Positions 1 to 10,384 of a stretch of DNA of 64,000 nucleotides are shown here, piece by piece. Numbering within the stretch: position 1 is the stretch's first letter; every line of letters begins with the position of its first letter. The notes below the pieces were generated by a model. That model did not search any database. It saw only the letters and a program-made list of their open reading frames with translations, and had not been told where the DNA came from. Source of the stretch: Cordia subcordata (lineage: Eukaryota; Streptophyta; Magnoliopsida; Boraginales; Cordiaceae); NCBI GenBank assembly GCA_028554755.1, contig JAPTOF010000011.1, positions 6,228,501-6,292,500 of the forward strand, given 5' to 3'. The translations under genes were made by a program, and so were the position numbers.

Positions 1-1030
1 AGCTCATAAGGGGTTTTGTCAAGACCTTTTTGACTGATACAACGATTAATCACATAACATGTGGTGTTTATGGCCTCGACTTAAAAATAACTTGGTAAAT
101 GATTTTCAACAAGCATTGTTCTAGCCATTTCTTGCAAAGATTTATTTTTTCAACTCCATTTTGTTGTAGTGTTCTAGGTGTCGAAAAGCTGTGAGAGATA
201 CCATTTTCATCACAAAAAGATTTCATAGTTTGATTTGTAAATTTGATACCTCTATCACTTCTAATAGTTGAAATCAAATATCCTTTTTCGTTTTAAATAC
301 GTTGACAAAACTTTATAAACTCATTTGATGTATCATTTTTATGTGCAAGAAAAATCACCCATGTAAATCTAGAGTAATCATCAACAATCACAAAGGCATA
401 TAATTTACCACTTAAACTAGCAACCCTATTGGGTCCAAACAAATCCATATGCAAAAGTTCCAAGGGTCTAGTGGTTGAAATTACTTTCTTGCTTTTAAAT
501 GTTTCCCTAGTTTGTTTACCAAGTCTACATGTACGACACACATTATCACCAACATGTTTAGCTTTAAGCAAGCCTCTAACAAGATCAAAATTAGCAAGTT
601 TATTAATGGAATCCAAGTTAGCATGTCCTAATCTCCTATGCCAAAGCCAAGTATTTTCATTCGTAACACTTAAGCACTTAACATTTTGATCATGCAAGTC
701 ATCAAAGTCAAATCTATACACATTGTTGTGTCTTATACCAACAAACACAATATTACCACATTTATCAACTATTTCACATGAAGACGCCTTGAAATTGACA
801 AACAATCCTTTATCACATAGTTGACTTATACTAAGCAAGTTATGTTTCAAACCATGTACAAGTAGCACATTCTCAATACATAATTTAAATTTGTTACCGA
901 TATCTCTAATGCCAATGATTCTTCCTTTGGAGTTGTCCTTGAATGTAACGAACCCTCCATGCTTCTCTTTGAGTGACAAGAATTTTGATTTGTCACTCGT
1001 CATATGCCTTGAGCATCTACTATCCAAGAA
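1..1030 (-). pseudogene. Copia GAG-pre-integrase and integrase core remnant
   Basis: The minus-strand reading frame holds, in order, the post-protease LDSRCSRHMT segment, the pre-integrase zinc region (WHRRLGH, later CRTCRLGKQ) and the integrase core beginning LLHMDLFGP with the catalytic Asp in VIVDDYSRFTW. A CAA-to-TAA change near 288 interrupts the frame after FCQRI. The same frame resumes with STIRSDRG, which contains the second catalytic Asp, and then QQNGVEK. A frameshift near 100 follows: the downstream part reads LQEMARTMLVEN in another frame. The catalytic region is recognisable but the protein is broken, so this is a dead copy. Confidence 0.88.
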
Positions 1031-1640
1031 CCACTTTCCATTATCTCCAGAAAATGCAAGACAAACCTACACAAATAGATCAAGCATGATTTGGTACCCA
1101 ATGCTTGTTGGGTCCTTGAACATTAGATTTAGTTCTCTTGGGAACCACATTAAATTATATTTCCTTTCACCATATTTTCTACAAAGCATTTGAGTGATCC
1201 ATGACAATTTCTACCGCAATAGTTGCAACTTTAGGTGCATTAGTAGAAGATGCTTTTACAAAATATCTTTTGTAGTGATCTTGATTCTTTTGAGATTCAT
1301 TTTTCTACCTTTGAAGTGGCAACTTTTGAAGAACTTGCTTTGTTTTCAAAAAATTTCATATAAGACTTTTGCTTTGTTGACGAATCATAGCCAACTCCAA
1401 TTTTGTCAAAAATACATCTTTGTTTTCCAAGCAAGGCGTTTAAGATTTCGGTTCTATTTGTAAACTTTGTAGCAACATTTTCCAAATCCTTTACTTTTCT
1501 TTCAATTCTTCATTTTCTTTTTGTAAATCAACATTTGTTTTCTTTTTTTCCAAATTCTTTTTCGAACTCTCATTTTCAATTGAAGAATCATGCAACTTAT
1601 ATTTTCAAGAGAATAAATATTCTTTTTGAGTTCCTTGTTC

Positions 1641-2036
1641 TTGTTAACAACCTTTTAAAATTCAACAAGCATTTCATTATACATTTCTTCTAGCTCATCA
1701 TAAAAAGGTTTATCTTCATAGTTAAGAGTTACCTCATCATCTTCTTTTGCCATAAGACAAAGATTTGCTACTTCTTCTTTGCCGAATTCCTTCTCTTCCT
1801 CATTGCTTGATTCCAACTCTTCTTCTTTGACGAATTCCTCCTCTTCCTCCTTTTGTTAACAACCTTTTTAAATTCAACAAGCATTTCATTATACATTTCT
1901 TCTAGCTCATCATAAAAGGGTTTATCTTCATATTTAAGAGTTACCTTATCATCTTCTTTTGTCATAAGACAAAGATTTGCTACTTATTCTTTGACGAATT
2001 CCTCCTCTTCCTCATTGCTTGATTCCAACTCACTCT
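1641..2036. repeat. Two-copy direct tandem duplication inside copia gag/linker
   Basis: The stretch starting TTGTTAACAACC at about 1641 recurs at about 1853, a period near 212 bp. Both copies continue through CAACAAGCATTTCATTATAC, the AGCTCATCATAAAA segment and the acidic/lysine-rich coding segment. The first unit also has an internal repeat of the CTTTGACGAATTCC type. The duplication lies in the low-complexity coiled region between zinc knuckle and protease and probably arose by slippage or unequal exchange after the copy was already dead. Confidence 0.85.
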
Positions 2037-2059
2037 AAGTAGCCTTTAATGCTTTCTTC

Positions 2060-2881
2060 TTGAATCTCTTCTCATTTTTCTTTCTCAGTGGACATTTTGC
2101 CTTGACATGTCCTGGTTTTTTACATTTAAAACGTATTAGTTCTTTGCTAGATTCACCTTTACTTACTTATTTTTTGGTCCTTTCTTTGAGTTGAATCTCT
2201 CATTCCTTATGAACCTTTTGAACTTCGAGTACATGGCCATCTCTTCATCTTCATTACTATCACTTCCACTTGTTGAATATTTTTGTGGTGTGGCCTTGAG
2301 TGCAATAGTCTTTGTGGCTTTTGGTTGTTTCTCAAGTTCCTTGAGCTCTAACTCGTGAGTCATGTGTGAGCCGACAAGTTCACTCAATGGATATGTGTTG
2401 AGATCCTTGGATTCTTTGGTAGCCATGCCACCAACAGACTCCTCAAGAATTTCCTAACAAGCTTGGAGTTTTCATAAGTTTTCCCAGGGGATTTCAAAGT
2501 ATTAACAAGTTCAATGAATCTAAAATATATTTGCTCAATATTCTTATCAGGAAGCATAGCAAACATTTCATATTTATGCACAAGCATGCTAATCCTAGAT
2601 TCTTTTACTTGATTAGTACCTTTAAGTGTCACTTCTAAATGATCCCAAATTCCTTTACCAGTGGTACAACCAACGATCTGGTTAAACTTATTACATCCAA
2701 ATGCAAGATAAAGATGGCATATATCATGAGCATTAGCTTCATTAAGTTTTATGTCATCTTTATCCCATTCTTCTTCTGGTTTAAGAACCTTAACACCATC
2801 TACTTCGTTAGCTGGGGTGATAGGGCCATTAAAAACGGTTATATATGCATTGTAATCATTTGCTTGAAAAAATATTTTCAT
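2060..2881 (-). pseudogene. Copia gag polyprotein remnant (UBN2-type gag)
   Basis: A 165-residue frame starting at 2881 carries the UBN2 gag signature: a W-D-x-L segment (GIWDHLEVTLKGTNQVKE), then LVHKYEMFAMLPDKNIEQI and the KLVRKFLRSL motif. It shifts frame near 2420 and continues to 2163 with a Ser/Lys-rich stretch. At about 2085-2150 a zinc knuckle survives as KCKKPGHVKAKC, but the first cysteine of the CX2CX4HX4C pattern is Arg. Gag would form the cytoplasmic virus-like particle of the element; here it is disabled by frameshift and by the lost ligand. Confidence 0.85.
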
Positions 2882-2920
2882 CTTAACTTTGCAAAGAGCA
2901 CAGTTAGTTTCATCAAAGTG

Positions 2921-4800
2921 TGGGACTCTAGTGGTGGAAAGGCCTTCTTGAATTCTGTGCCATGATCTTTAACTCTAGACGGTTAAGTCAAAAACACACA
3001 CTAATGCAAGTAATCACACAAATTATGCAAGTAATATGTAGAACACTAGGCTTTGGTGCCACGTGTTGCCCAAGTAATGAATCCAAGAGGGGGTAATGGC
3101 ACAAATAACAACTAAAAACTCTTTTCAAATGATTCAAGCAAACACTCATACAAGATATAAATAATAACACTTGAATGTAAAGAGTTTAAGGGATAAAAAG
3201 ATCAAATGCAGCAAGTTAGAGTGGTTCAAACTCCCGAGGGCCTAGTCCACTACCTAAGGTCTCCCTTAGGGTTTTGGTAACCTTACTAGTGAATCAGCTT
3301 CTTACTTAGTACATTGTAGAAACATCAAACAACAATCAGAACTCTTGCTTCACCACAAGGACCACAAGTGTTCTCCTAACACTTGAGGATTTCAATCCCT
3401 TCACTCTTAACAGAATGTTCCTCACACTCTATTCTACCCAAGAACAAAGCACTCACCTAATGTAATAGTAAAGAGTTTAATTACAAGACTTCTTTGTGAG
3501 CAAGAATACAAGAGATATTTAAACCTTCCTATATTGCTCTAAGTAAATAGGCAATTTATGAGCTCAAGTAACTTGATCAATGAATGCTAATAATATGCAA
3601 TCAAGAATGATAGGAATTAATGAGATAAACTTGCAAGAGAGAGCTTTTATTGCTATTAGATTGCAGAGAGAGTTTGGATCAAGTTATGTTCTGAGTTAAA
3701 AGGTAAAGGATGTGTTTATAATGCCAAAAAATAGATTTCTCAATGGTCAAATTTGAAAAGCACATAAAGGGCCTACTGGTTGACTGAACCGGTCGATCCC
3801 TTAGCTTATCCAGTACTTCTAGTATGCTAAAAGGCCTAGTCGGTCGACCCGCCTAGCTCAAACGGCAAGGGAAAATTGCATTTTATTTATCCCGGTTGAC
3901 TGAGCCTGTCGACCGACTGTCTCAACTGGTAGTTGCAAAAAAAGCATGAAAAGCTGATTTTACTTTTCAAAAAGTCACTTTTTGTACCTAATGCAACAGT
4001 AGCACATTTTTTGCAGGTTTAACAGCTCAAAGCAAGACAACTTACACCTAATAACATCTTATCACATTAATATCCACCAGCTCAAGTAAGCTAAGCAACA
4101 AATGCTAAGGTTAAACTTTTACTCAACTCGAGATATTTCAGATTTTGGATTTGAAAAAGCTCGTACATGTAAAGTTATTACCCCATAGGTTTACAATATG
4201 AACAAAAACACTCAAATACCAATAATGCAAAGCTATACACAAGACAAGTGTACTTTTACTACTGATTTCTTGAAAATATAAGCATGTATATACATATATA
4301 CAACCACATAGAAATCTATATATCACTTATCAATGCAAAGGTAGTGCCAACACATACTCACTGCTCTATATAATATAGATATGCATAAAAAGCTCATTTT
4401 ACTACAGGAAAAGATGTTCATGGATATATACACTTTCATATATTCACATATGGATAAAGGTATGATACATACACATAAAATAAATATGATGCATGTAATT
4501 TGTTAAGGAGAAAATATGATCTAAGATAGGAATCTAAGAATCATGTACCAACTCAATGAATATACATGCGATGCAAGAAGTGATTGAGCTCATAATAGTA
4601 CCTATGTACCAAGATCAATTTAACAAGGCTAAGATAGAAGAGATTATACTAATCTTCAAGCAATCTTCATAGCTCTTCAATCTTCAAATGTGAACTGTAC
4701 TTCAATTTCTATCTTGCTCAATTGTCTTCATCTTAATCAAGTAGCTACTATTAATAAGATATTCAAAATACTCTAAAGTAGCAATTAGTTGAATTAAGTA
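2921..4800 (-). other. Gene-free stretch: probable leader/LTR of the copia element
   Basis: No credible gene is seen. The stretch lies immediately 5' of the gag start on the element's own strand, where an untranslated leader and 5' LTR would be expected. A segment around 3220-3300 (GTCTCCCTTAGGGTTTTGG) has the look of plant retroelement leader DNA. I could not find the usual initiator-tRNA-Met primer site or a second LTR copy to confirm the boundary, so the assignment rests on position only. Confidence 0.4.
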
Positions 4801-6056
4801 CAATTATTGCATGATCAAAATAATATTAATAACAATAGGTTCAACATTATGAATCATAAAAAAAATAAATATACCAATAACAATACAAATTAAAACTAAT
4901 ATAAAAAAAATTAGGATTAAAACAATTGAACCTATTGATGAAGAATTTTTTATTACAAACAAAGTCACCAATGGAATGATAATGCTTCTCAACAAAAATA
5001 TAATAATAATAATAATAACAAGCGAAAGCAGAACAAGTGAAAGCAAAAGAAGCAAAATCAAAAACGAAAGAGGTCCCTACATAAGGCAGAGATGGCAGCA
5101 ACTTCTAAAGGTACTGAAATCAAGAAAATTAAAAATCTTGCCAAGAAGTTGGTTAAAATTAAAAAAAAAACAAATATTGTGTATCTTTTAATTTATTTTT
5201 TGGGCAAATTAATATTGATTTTTTAAGTTACCACTACAGGTGGTGAATGAGTAATTTTCACTATAAATATAGTGAAAAATCAATTAGGAATGTCTTATGA
5301 ATTCTTGGTTATTGTAATTGAAGATAATGTACTTCACTTTGTCAAAACTAAAATTATTATATAATATATAACACTTGTAAAATGTGAAATTTCTACAAAC
5401 ACAATCATAATAATTGTATTCCGTAGCAATATTTTAAGTTTTTATGTATGTGAATTATTTCTCTATTGACCCAGTAAGAAAAGTTTCTGGTGGCACCGCC
5501 CTTGAAAAGAGCTCATGGGTTCCTGAAGTTGACAGTCCGAGACAGGTTTTGAGCTTTAACGTTGGTGCTTGGACTGTTACTGAGTAGCCCATTGTGTGTC
5601 AACTCGTCTGCAAGTTGTTTCAATTTTGAGCATCCTTAATCAAATAGGAAATTTTGAGGTGATTAAACATGTTTCAAGCTAAATCATTCTCTTGTTATTT
5701 GCAGGTGTCAATTCTGATCCAGACGCAGTTATGGAGTAAATCTGACTAAATAGCTTAATTTTCCTGGTTGGATTATCTATTTTTAGATCTATGAACTAGA
5801 CTCGGTTTAGTTATTAACTAATGCTTGTCAGACTCTTGTGTATATAAGTCAAATGAGCCTAGCTAGGCACGTTTAGTAGTTGGCTGACTTGATATGCTTG
5901 AATTACTTAAATGAGCTTAAACCTATGATTTAAATTTGAAGAATTCGGCGCATATTTGCAAGTTTACCTCAGGTGCTACATTGTCATGAGTTGAGAATGC
6001 ACTCCAATTTTATTATGTTCTACCATTCCCCAAGTAATATGGATCAATAGTGTAGA

Positions 6057-6057
<1 letters not shown>

Positions 6058-6090
<33 letters not shown>
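6058..6090. repeat. (AT)n microsatellite
   Basis: An uninterrupted run of alternating A and T of about 32 bases in intergenic DNA. It is a simple sequence repeat, likely length-polymorphic. Confidence 0.9.
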
Positions 6091-6093
<3 letters not shown>

Positions 6094-6774
6094 TTAACTT
6101 AAATCATCAGTATATATATTGGAGCTTAAGTTTTGAGTGTCTCAAATCATAAATGAGAGAACAATAATTAACAAGAGGTTTAAATCATGGAGTTAATAAT
6201 GGTAGCAAAGTTGCTTGGCCTATTGATGCTTGCTTTTGTCTCCTGGTTTTATGTAAGCCCCTCGATATTCTCCTATGTTCTCTTGGCCAGCTCGTACTTC
6301 TTAGTGCAAACTTCATCATAGTTAGAGATCGTTTGGCTTTGCTTATTTGGTGCTTATTAGTACTTAAATAGTAAAAAACATACAAGAAGATATTTTTTAC
6401 TAAATTAAACTAATCAAATATTAATGATGTTTTTCAAGTGATAAAGTGGCCTCAAGTAGTTTGCATGTTAATGATGAGATTTTATTAATGAAAGTAGTTT
6501 TTAACAAAAAGGCATCTAGAAGGCTGTCACAATCACCAAATTGAGAATAGTTGACTTGAAAAAGTGATGAAGGAACCTTATCTCATTCTTGATTGGATTT
6601 GGTCCAACCGAAGCTTTAAACAGAAAAGAAAAAGGAATTTTTTTATAAATAACACAGTTAAATAAATTAGTTGCAAAAATAGCCTTATCTGAGAAGGGAT
6701 TTCAAATATAGCATTTTCAGAGATTGAATAACCAAAATCGGCATTTGAAAATACGTAGAATTGCACGTTTAATG

Positions 6775-6842
6775 CTGTGCCGTTGGGGCCAAATTTCGAT
6801 CGGCCATTCAAAAGCCGAAATTTGGCCCCTACGGCACAGCCT
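6775..6842. repeat. Near-perfect palindrome (hairpin-forming inverted repeat)
   Basis: The left arm CTGTGCCGTTGGGGCC plus AAATTTCG is mirrored by the right arm CGAAATTTGGCC plus CCTACGGCACAG, separated by a loop of about 18 bases. This gives a stem of roughly 24 bp with one mismatch. A smaller inverted pair (AACGTTT...AAACGTT, with CCGAATTTGGC) follows at 6878-6932. The unit may be the core of a foldback or MITE element; its ends were not resolved. Confidence 0.8.
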
Positions 6843-7280
6843 TTAATGCTCAATTTAAACAGCCTAATTTTTAACGTTTCGACAATTGAATAACCGAATT
6901 TGGCTATTCAAAAGCCAAACGTTAATCAGATTTAACCCCCCTCCCATCTTCTTCTTCCTCACCCGATTGCAAGTTTTTTTTCTCCCCTCTCAACTTCCCC
7001 CATGAAAATTAAAGCTCCAAACACTCATTCTATCTCAAAATAAGCTTCAAGCCTAGGAATTTGCCTAAGAATTATTGATTTTTATGTGCATATGTATGTA
7101 TATGTTGTATATGTAAATCATGTGTATGTATATATCATATTTATGTATATATATGTTGTGTATGTCTATATATGTTGTGCATGTATATATTACATGTAAA
7201 TGTTGGTATAATTGTTGATGTTGTAATCATGTAGTTTAGTTTTAAATGTTGATAAAGTTACTGATGTTGTAATCGTGTTG

Positions 7281-7281
7281 A

Positions 7282-7361
<80 letters not shown>

Positions 7362-7496
7362 CTGTTGTTGTTGTCATTGTTGTTATTGTTGTTGTTATTA
7401 TTGTTGTTATTATTATTATTATTGTTATTGTTATTATTGTTTTTGTTATTGTTGTTGTTATTGTTATTATTATTATTATTATTATTCTTATTATTA
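7281..7496. repeat. Long (TTA)n/(TTG)n trinucleotide microsatellite
   Basis: About 215 bases composed almost only of TTA and TTG triplets. It opens a spurious poly-leucine reading frame on the plus strand. That frame has no flanking coding signal and is not a gene. Confidence 0.95.
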
Positions 7497-8758
7497 TAAA
7501 TAATTTCTTTGTCTTTTCATGTGAGAGAAATATTATTAAGATTAAAATAGAGTGTAATTGAAAAAAAAATTGTAAATGATTAGAATATAGGGGAAAATAT
7601 TCAAAAATTAAAACACAATTACGATTTTATGGAGGTAAACAATGGTATTGGAGAAGGAAATTTTGAGAGAGTTAGTGAAAAATAAATATTGTTGGACTTA
7701 GCGAAGGTTAAAAATTAAAACAATTGTTTTATTAATAAAAAATGTTAATAGTTATGATCTAGTATTAGAAAGGCCATTTTTTATTTAGAGGAGATTGAAG
7801 AGATAAAAATAGGTTTTGTTACAATATAGTGATGTAATTATAATTGTTTTGCTTTAAATTAGGGTATCTTCACGTTATATTGGATTTGAGACTAATTTTT
7901 ATTGAGTTGAAAGTAGTAAAAAAAAAGTCCTTTAAACAAGCACGAACTTACAAGATAATCAAAAGAGCAAATAAGCACTTAGGGAATACTAGTGTAGTGT
8001 TAACCAAAAAAACCCAGATACTCAAATTAGTGATTGGACCGAACTAATCGAGCAAAAAAGAATGTGTTTAGAAATTGCTTAGCTTGTGGCAGAAAATTAT
8101 GTGTACCTCAACTTGTTTGCAAAAAATGATATGTTCCTTATGTGGGGTATATGCAAATCCTTGGTAGACGGAATTTGGATCATATCTACCTTTATAGAGG
8201 CTATTTGCGTGGTAGAATCCCAAAGCAATTAACGTAGTTGAATTATAATAGGAGATGAATTATTGGCTGACTTATGGCACATCCCGAAGTTCTCGGGCTT
8301 GACCACGAAAGAATCAAAGCAGAAAGGGTGGAGACATTGGGACCTAACTAAAGGTGGCTTTTTCGGGTTGGGTGATATAAACTAAGACTCAAAATACACA
8401 GGTTGGGTCGAGATTACCCAGATTTCTAACGGCTTTAAATTATTAAGATAGTTATAATAGAAGTAATAAATTAGACACTTGACAATTTTTAGACTTCATT
8501 CATAACTTTATTTTGTTGAGGAGATATTAACCCGACTTCCATTAAATAATGGCTCACTGAAGATCACTGTAACATAATTGAAGAGAGAAAATACACGTTA
8601 CTCCCGTAAAATTTCTCCAATTACCACATTATCCTGTAAACTTCGTAATATTCTGAAGGTATCCAAATGACGTTTTCTGCGCTTCTTTTATTGAGGGTTG
8701 GGGTTCGACTCCCGTTAACCTCCGTTTCTCTTTTATTTATTTTTTAGCTTTTACGTGG

Positions 8759-8789
8759 AACCCTAATGCCTTTTCAGATAGAACCCTAA
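8759..8789 (+). promoter_or_regulatory. Two telo-box motifs upstream of PNO1 copy A
   Basis: AACCCTAA occurs at 8759-8766 and again at 8782-8789, about 90-120 bases before the 5'-UTR intron donor. Telo-boxes (AAACCCTAA) are well known in promoters and 5' regions of plant ribosomal-protein and ribosome-biogenesis genes, which fits PNO1. The right-hand copy has the corresponding boxes. Confidence 0.65.
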
Positions 8790-8879
8790 TGCATTAAAGA
8801 CCTTTTCTTCTGCAGCTGCTTTCTCCTCTCCAGAGGATTTTTGCTTCTTCTCTTCTTCTTCTTCTCATCACCAAATCAG

Positions 8880-9273
8880 GTACGTTAATTTCATCTCTTC
8901 TTCTATCTTAATCATCAATTCATCTACCTATCTCTTTTTTGTTCTAAATATGTACATCTAAATATGTACATATTATATCTATATATTTGTATACATACAA
9001 TTATGCTTTCAATTTTTTGGATTTTTTATATCTTGTTTCTGTTTTCGTGATTGATATATATATATGATTCGAGTAGTATTAGCAAAGAAATTTTCGGTAT
9101 AAGCAAAGAATGCAAGTGGATTCGAGTACTATTAAGAAAAGAAATTTTCTGTTTAAGCAAAGAAATTTTTGGTATAAGCAAATTTTTTTTCCTTAATTAA
9201 CTATTTTTCTTTCACTAGTCAAATTTCATTAACTAGGTTTTTTTTTTTTTTTCCCTTTCTAATTAACACATAG
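8880..9273 (+). other. 5'-UTR intron of PNO1 copy A
   Basis: The donor is CAAATCAG/GTACGTTAA at 8879/8880. The likely acceptor is ACATAG near 9273, after a pyrimidine-rich T run; an alternative acceptor is CTCAAG near 9322. The donor and the ACATAG acceptor are also present in the right-hand copy. The interior contains an imperfect duplication of an AGCAAAGAAATTTT phrase at 9080-9180, shared by the right copy and therefore older than the duplication. Confidence 0.65.
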
Positions 9274-9346
9274 GTTTTTATCTGCATTAATGTTGTCTCT
9301 TTCTTTTGCTCGTGATCTCAAGGTTCTATCTGCCGCCGTCACCGCA

Positions 9347-9997
9347 ATGGAAATCAACAGCTCCACCGCGGCGGCCGCCACCGCAGCACAACCAACTCTG
9401 CCACCAAAGCCGGTCTTCAGGCCACTGAAAGCCCACGAAATCTCTGACGGCCAAGTTCAGTTCCGCAAGGTGTCCGTCCCACCGCATCGCTACACGCCTT
9501 TAAAGAAAGCCTGGATGGAAATCTACACACCTGTCTACGACCACATGAAGATCGACATACGCATGAACCTCAAAGCCCGAAAAGTCGAGCTCAAGACCCG
9601 GCCCGACACTCCTGACATCAGCAACCTCCAGAAGTGCGCAGACTTCGTCCACGCCTTCATGCTCGGCTTCGATGTTATTGATGCTGTGGCTCTGCTCAGA
9701 CTGGATGAGTTATATGTCGAGTCCTTCGAGATTAAGGATGTCAAGACTCTGCGAGGGGAGCACTTGTCTCGTGCCATTGGGAGGCTGTCTGGGAAGGGAG
9801 GGAAGACAAAGTTCGCAATCGAAAATGCGACAAAAACAAGGATTGTGATTGCAGATACAAAGATTCATATACTGGGTTCGTTCGCTAATATAAAGATTGC
9901 AAGAGATTCTCTTTGTAGTTTGATTTTGGGGTCTCCGGCTGGCAAAGTTTATTCTAAACTTAGAGCTGTTAGTGCTAGATTGCAAGAGAGGTTTTGA
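9347..9997 (+). CDS. PNO1: RNA-binding protein PNO1/Dim2 (40S assembly factor), copy A
   Basis: The product is a 216-residue protein of the PNO1 (partner of NOB1, yeast Dim2) family. These nucleolar and cytoplasmic KH-domain factors bind pre-40S particles and the NOB1 nuclease and are needed for 18S rRNA 3'-end maturation. The family core is complete: PVFRPLKAHEI, RKVSVPPHRYTPLK, the first KH-like domain (about residues 55-125) and the canonical KH domain with GRLSGKGGKTK and TKTRIVIADTKIHILGS, ending ARLQERF. I chose the ATG at 9347 because the upstream in-frame ATG at 9290 lies next to the 5'-UTR acceptor and adds residues not conserved in the second copy. The coding region is intronless after the UTR intron. 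It differs from copy B at about 12 residues, mostly in the N-terminal 20, and the KH region is identical. The gene looks functional. Confidence 0.93.
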   Translation: MEINSSTAAAATAAQPTLPPKPVFRPLKAHEISDGQVQFRKVSVPPHRYTPLKKAWMEIYTPVYDHMKIDIRMNLKARKVELKTRPDTPDISNLQKCADFVHAFMLGFDVIDAVALLRLDELYVESFEIKDVKTLRGEHLSRAIGRLSGKGGKTKFAIENATKTRIVIADTKIHILGSFANIKIARDSLCSLILGSPAGKVYSKLRAVSARLQERF

Positions 9998-10384
9998 TTA
10001 TTCATTTGCTGTTCTTGTATGAAAGCATGCAACCTATTTGTTGAAAGATAGGATGTCAAATTTGGAGTTTGTGCTCTAGAGTGTTTTGTGGAATACATCA
10101 TGATATGAGTGTAATTCTAGATGGAATTTTGGAGAACAAGAATTTTGAATTATAACTTGTTACGTATTAAAAATTATTAGATCATCTTTGGCCATTTGAA
10201 ATTTAGTGAGCATTATGGTTATTGCTTCTTAAGAGCTTCATCATGTACTCAATTTATGTGGAAATGATTGAATTTGCTTTGGATAGATTATGCTCTTACT
10301 GCAGTTAATTATTTGAACTGGATTTGGCTTTTCGAGTTTTGTGGATCTGTGGTTTGTAAAAACTAATGCTATATCATGGAAACA

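Larger units (their letters stand above)
1..2920 (-). mobile_element. Degraded Ty1/copia retrotransposon, SIRE/Maximus-like, partial
   Basis: Reading on the minus strand from about 2881 downward there is a copia gag, a zinc-knuckle remnant, a GAG-pre-integrase segment and the start of an integrase core. This gag-integrase order is that of Ty1/copia. The reverse transcriptase and RNase H would lie beyond the left edge of the window. The element cannot be autonomous: it has in-frame stops, a frameshift and a lost zinc-ligand cysteine. Phrases such as MDLFGP and FVIVDDYSRFTW are typical of the SIRE/Maximus lineage. That lineage call is from memory of the family and is moderately sure; the Ty1/copia call is firm. 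Confidence 0.9.
4801..8600. other. AT-rich intergenic DNA without a convincing gene
   Basis: Apart from the microsatellites and palindrome listed separately, I see no gene. A short coding-like phrase on the plus strand at about 5484-5577 reads KSSWVPEVDSPRQVLSF and then NVGAWTVTE before a stop. It looks like an exon remnant, but I do not recognise the family. A possible splice acceptor lies at about 5703. Open frames of 60-90 codons here are low-complexity or palindromic and not believable proteins. Confidence 0.5.
8690..10320 (+). repeat. PNO1 duplication block, left copy (inverted relative to right copy)
   Basis: This interval matches the reverse complement of about 19750-21430 well beyond the coding region. 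The match covers the promoter (GGTTCGACTCC, then AACCCTAA boxes), the 5'-UTR with its intron donor AG/GTACGTTAAT, the whole coding sequence, and the 3' flank to TACTGCAGTTAATTA. Because the intron and both flanks are shared, this is a DNA-level segmental duplication, not a retrocopy. The match ends just inside what is a kinase exon in the right copy, so the breakpoint is near 10320. Confidence 0.88.

Noticed and set aside
4804..5101. Overlapping minus-strand frames rich in Ile/Leu/Tyr/Phe that look like membrane proteins
   Set aside because: They arise from AT-rich simple sequence (AATAATAAT); two frames look equally good, which is not expected of a gene.
6578..6853. 91-codon minus-strand frame over the palindrome
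   Set aside because: The frame is produced by the palindrome itself and matches nothing.
7275..7499. Open frame encoding a poly-leucine protein
   Set aside because: It is a TTA/TTG microsatellite; no start context or flanking coding sequence.
8695..8715. GGTTCGACTCC upstream of both PNO1 copies, a match to a tRNA B box
   Set aside because: No acceptor stem, A box or cloverleaf could be built around it; it is simply part of the duplicated promoter.
9535..9985. Antisense frames over PNO1 copy A (and the equivalents over copy B)
   Set aside because: Shadows of the conserved PNO1 coding frame.
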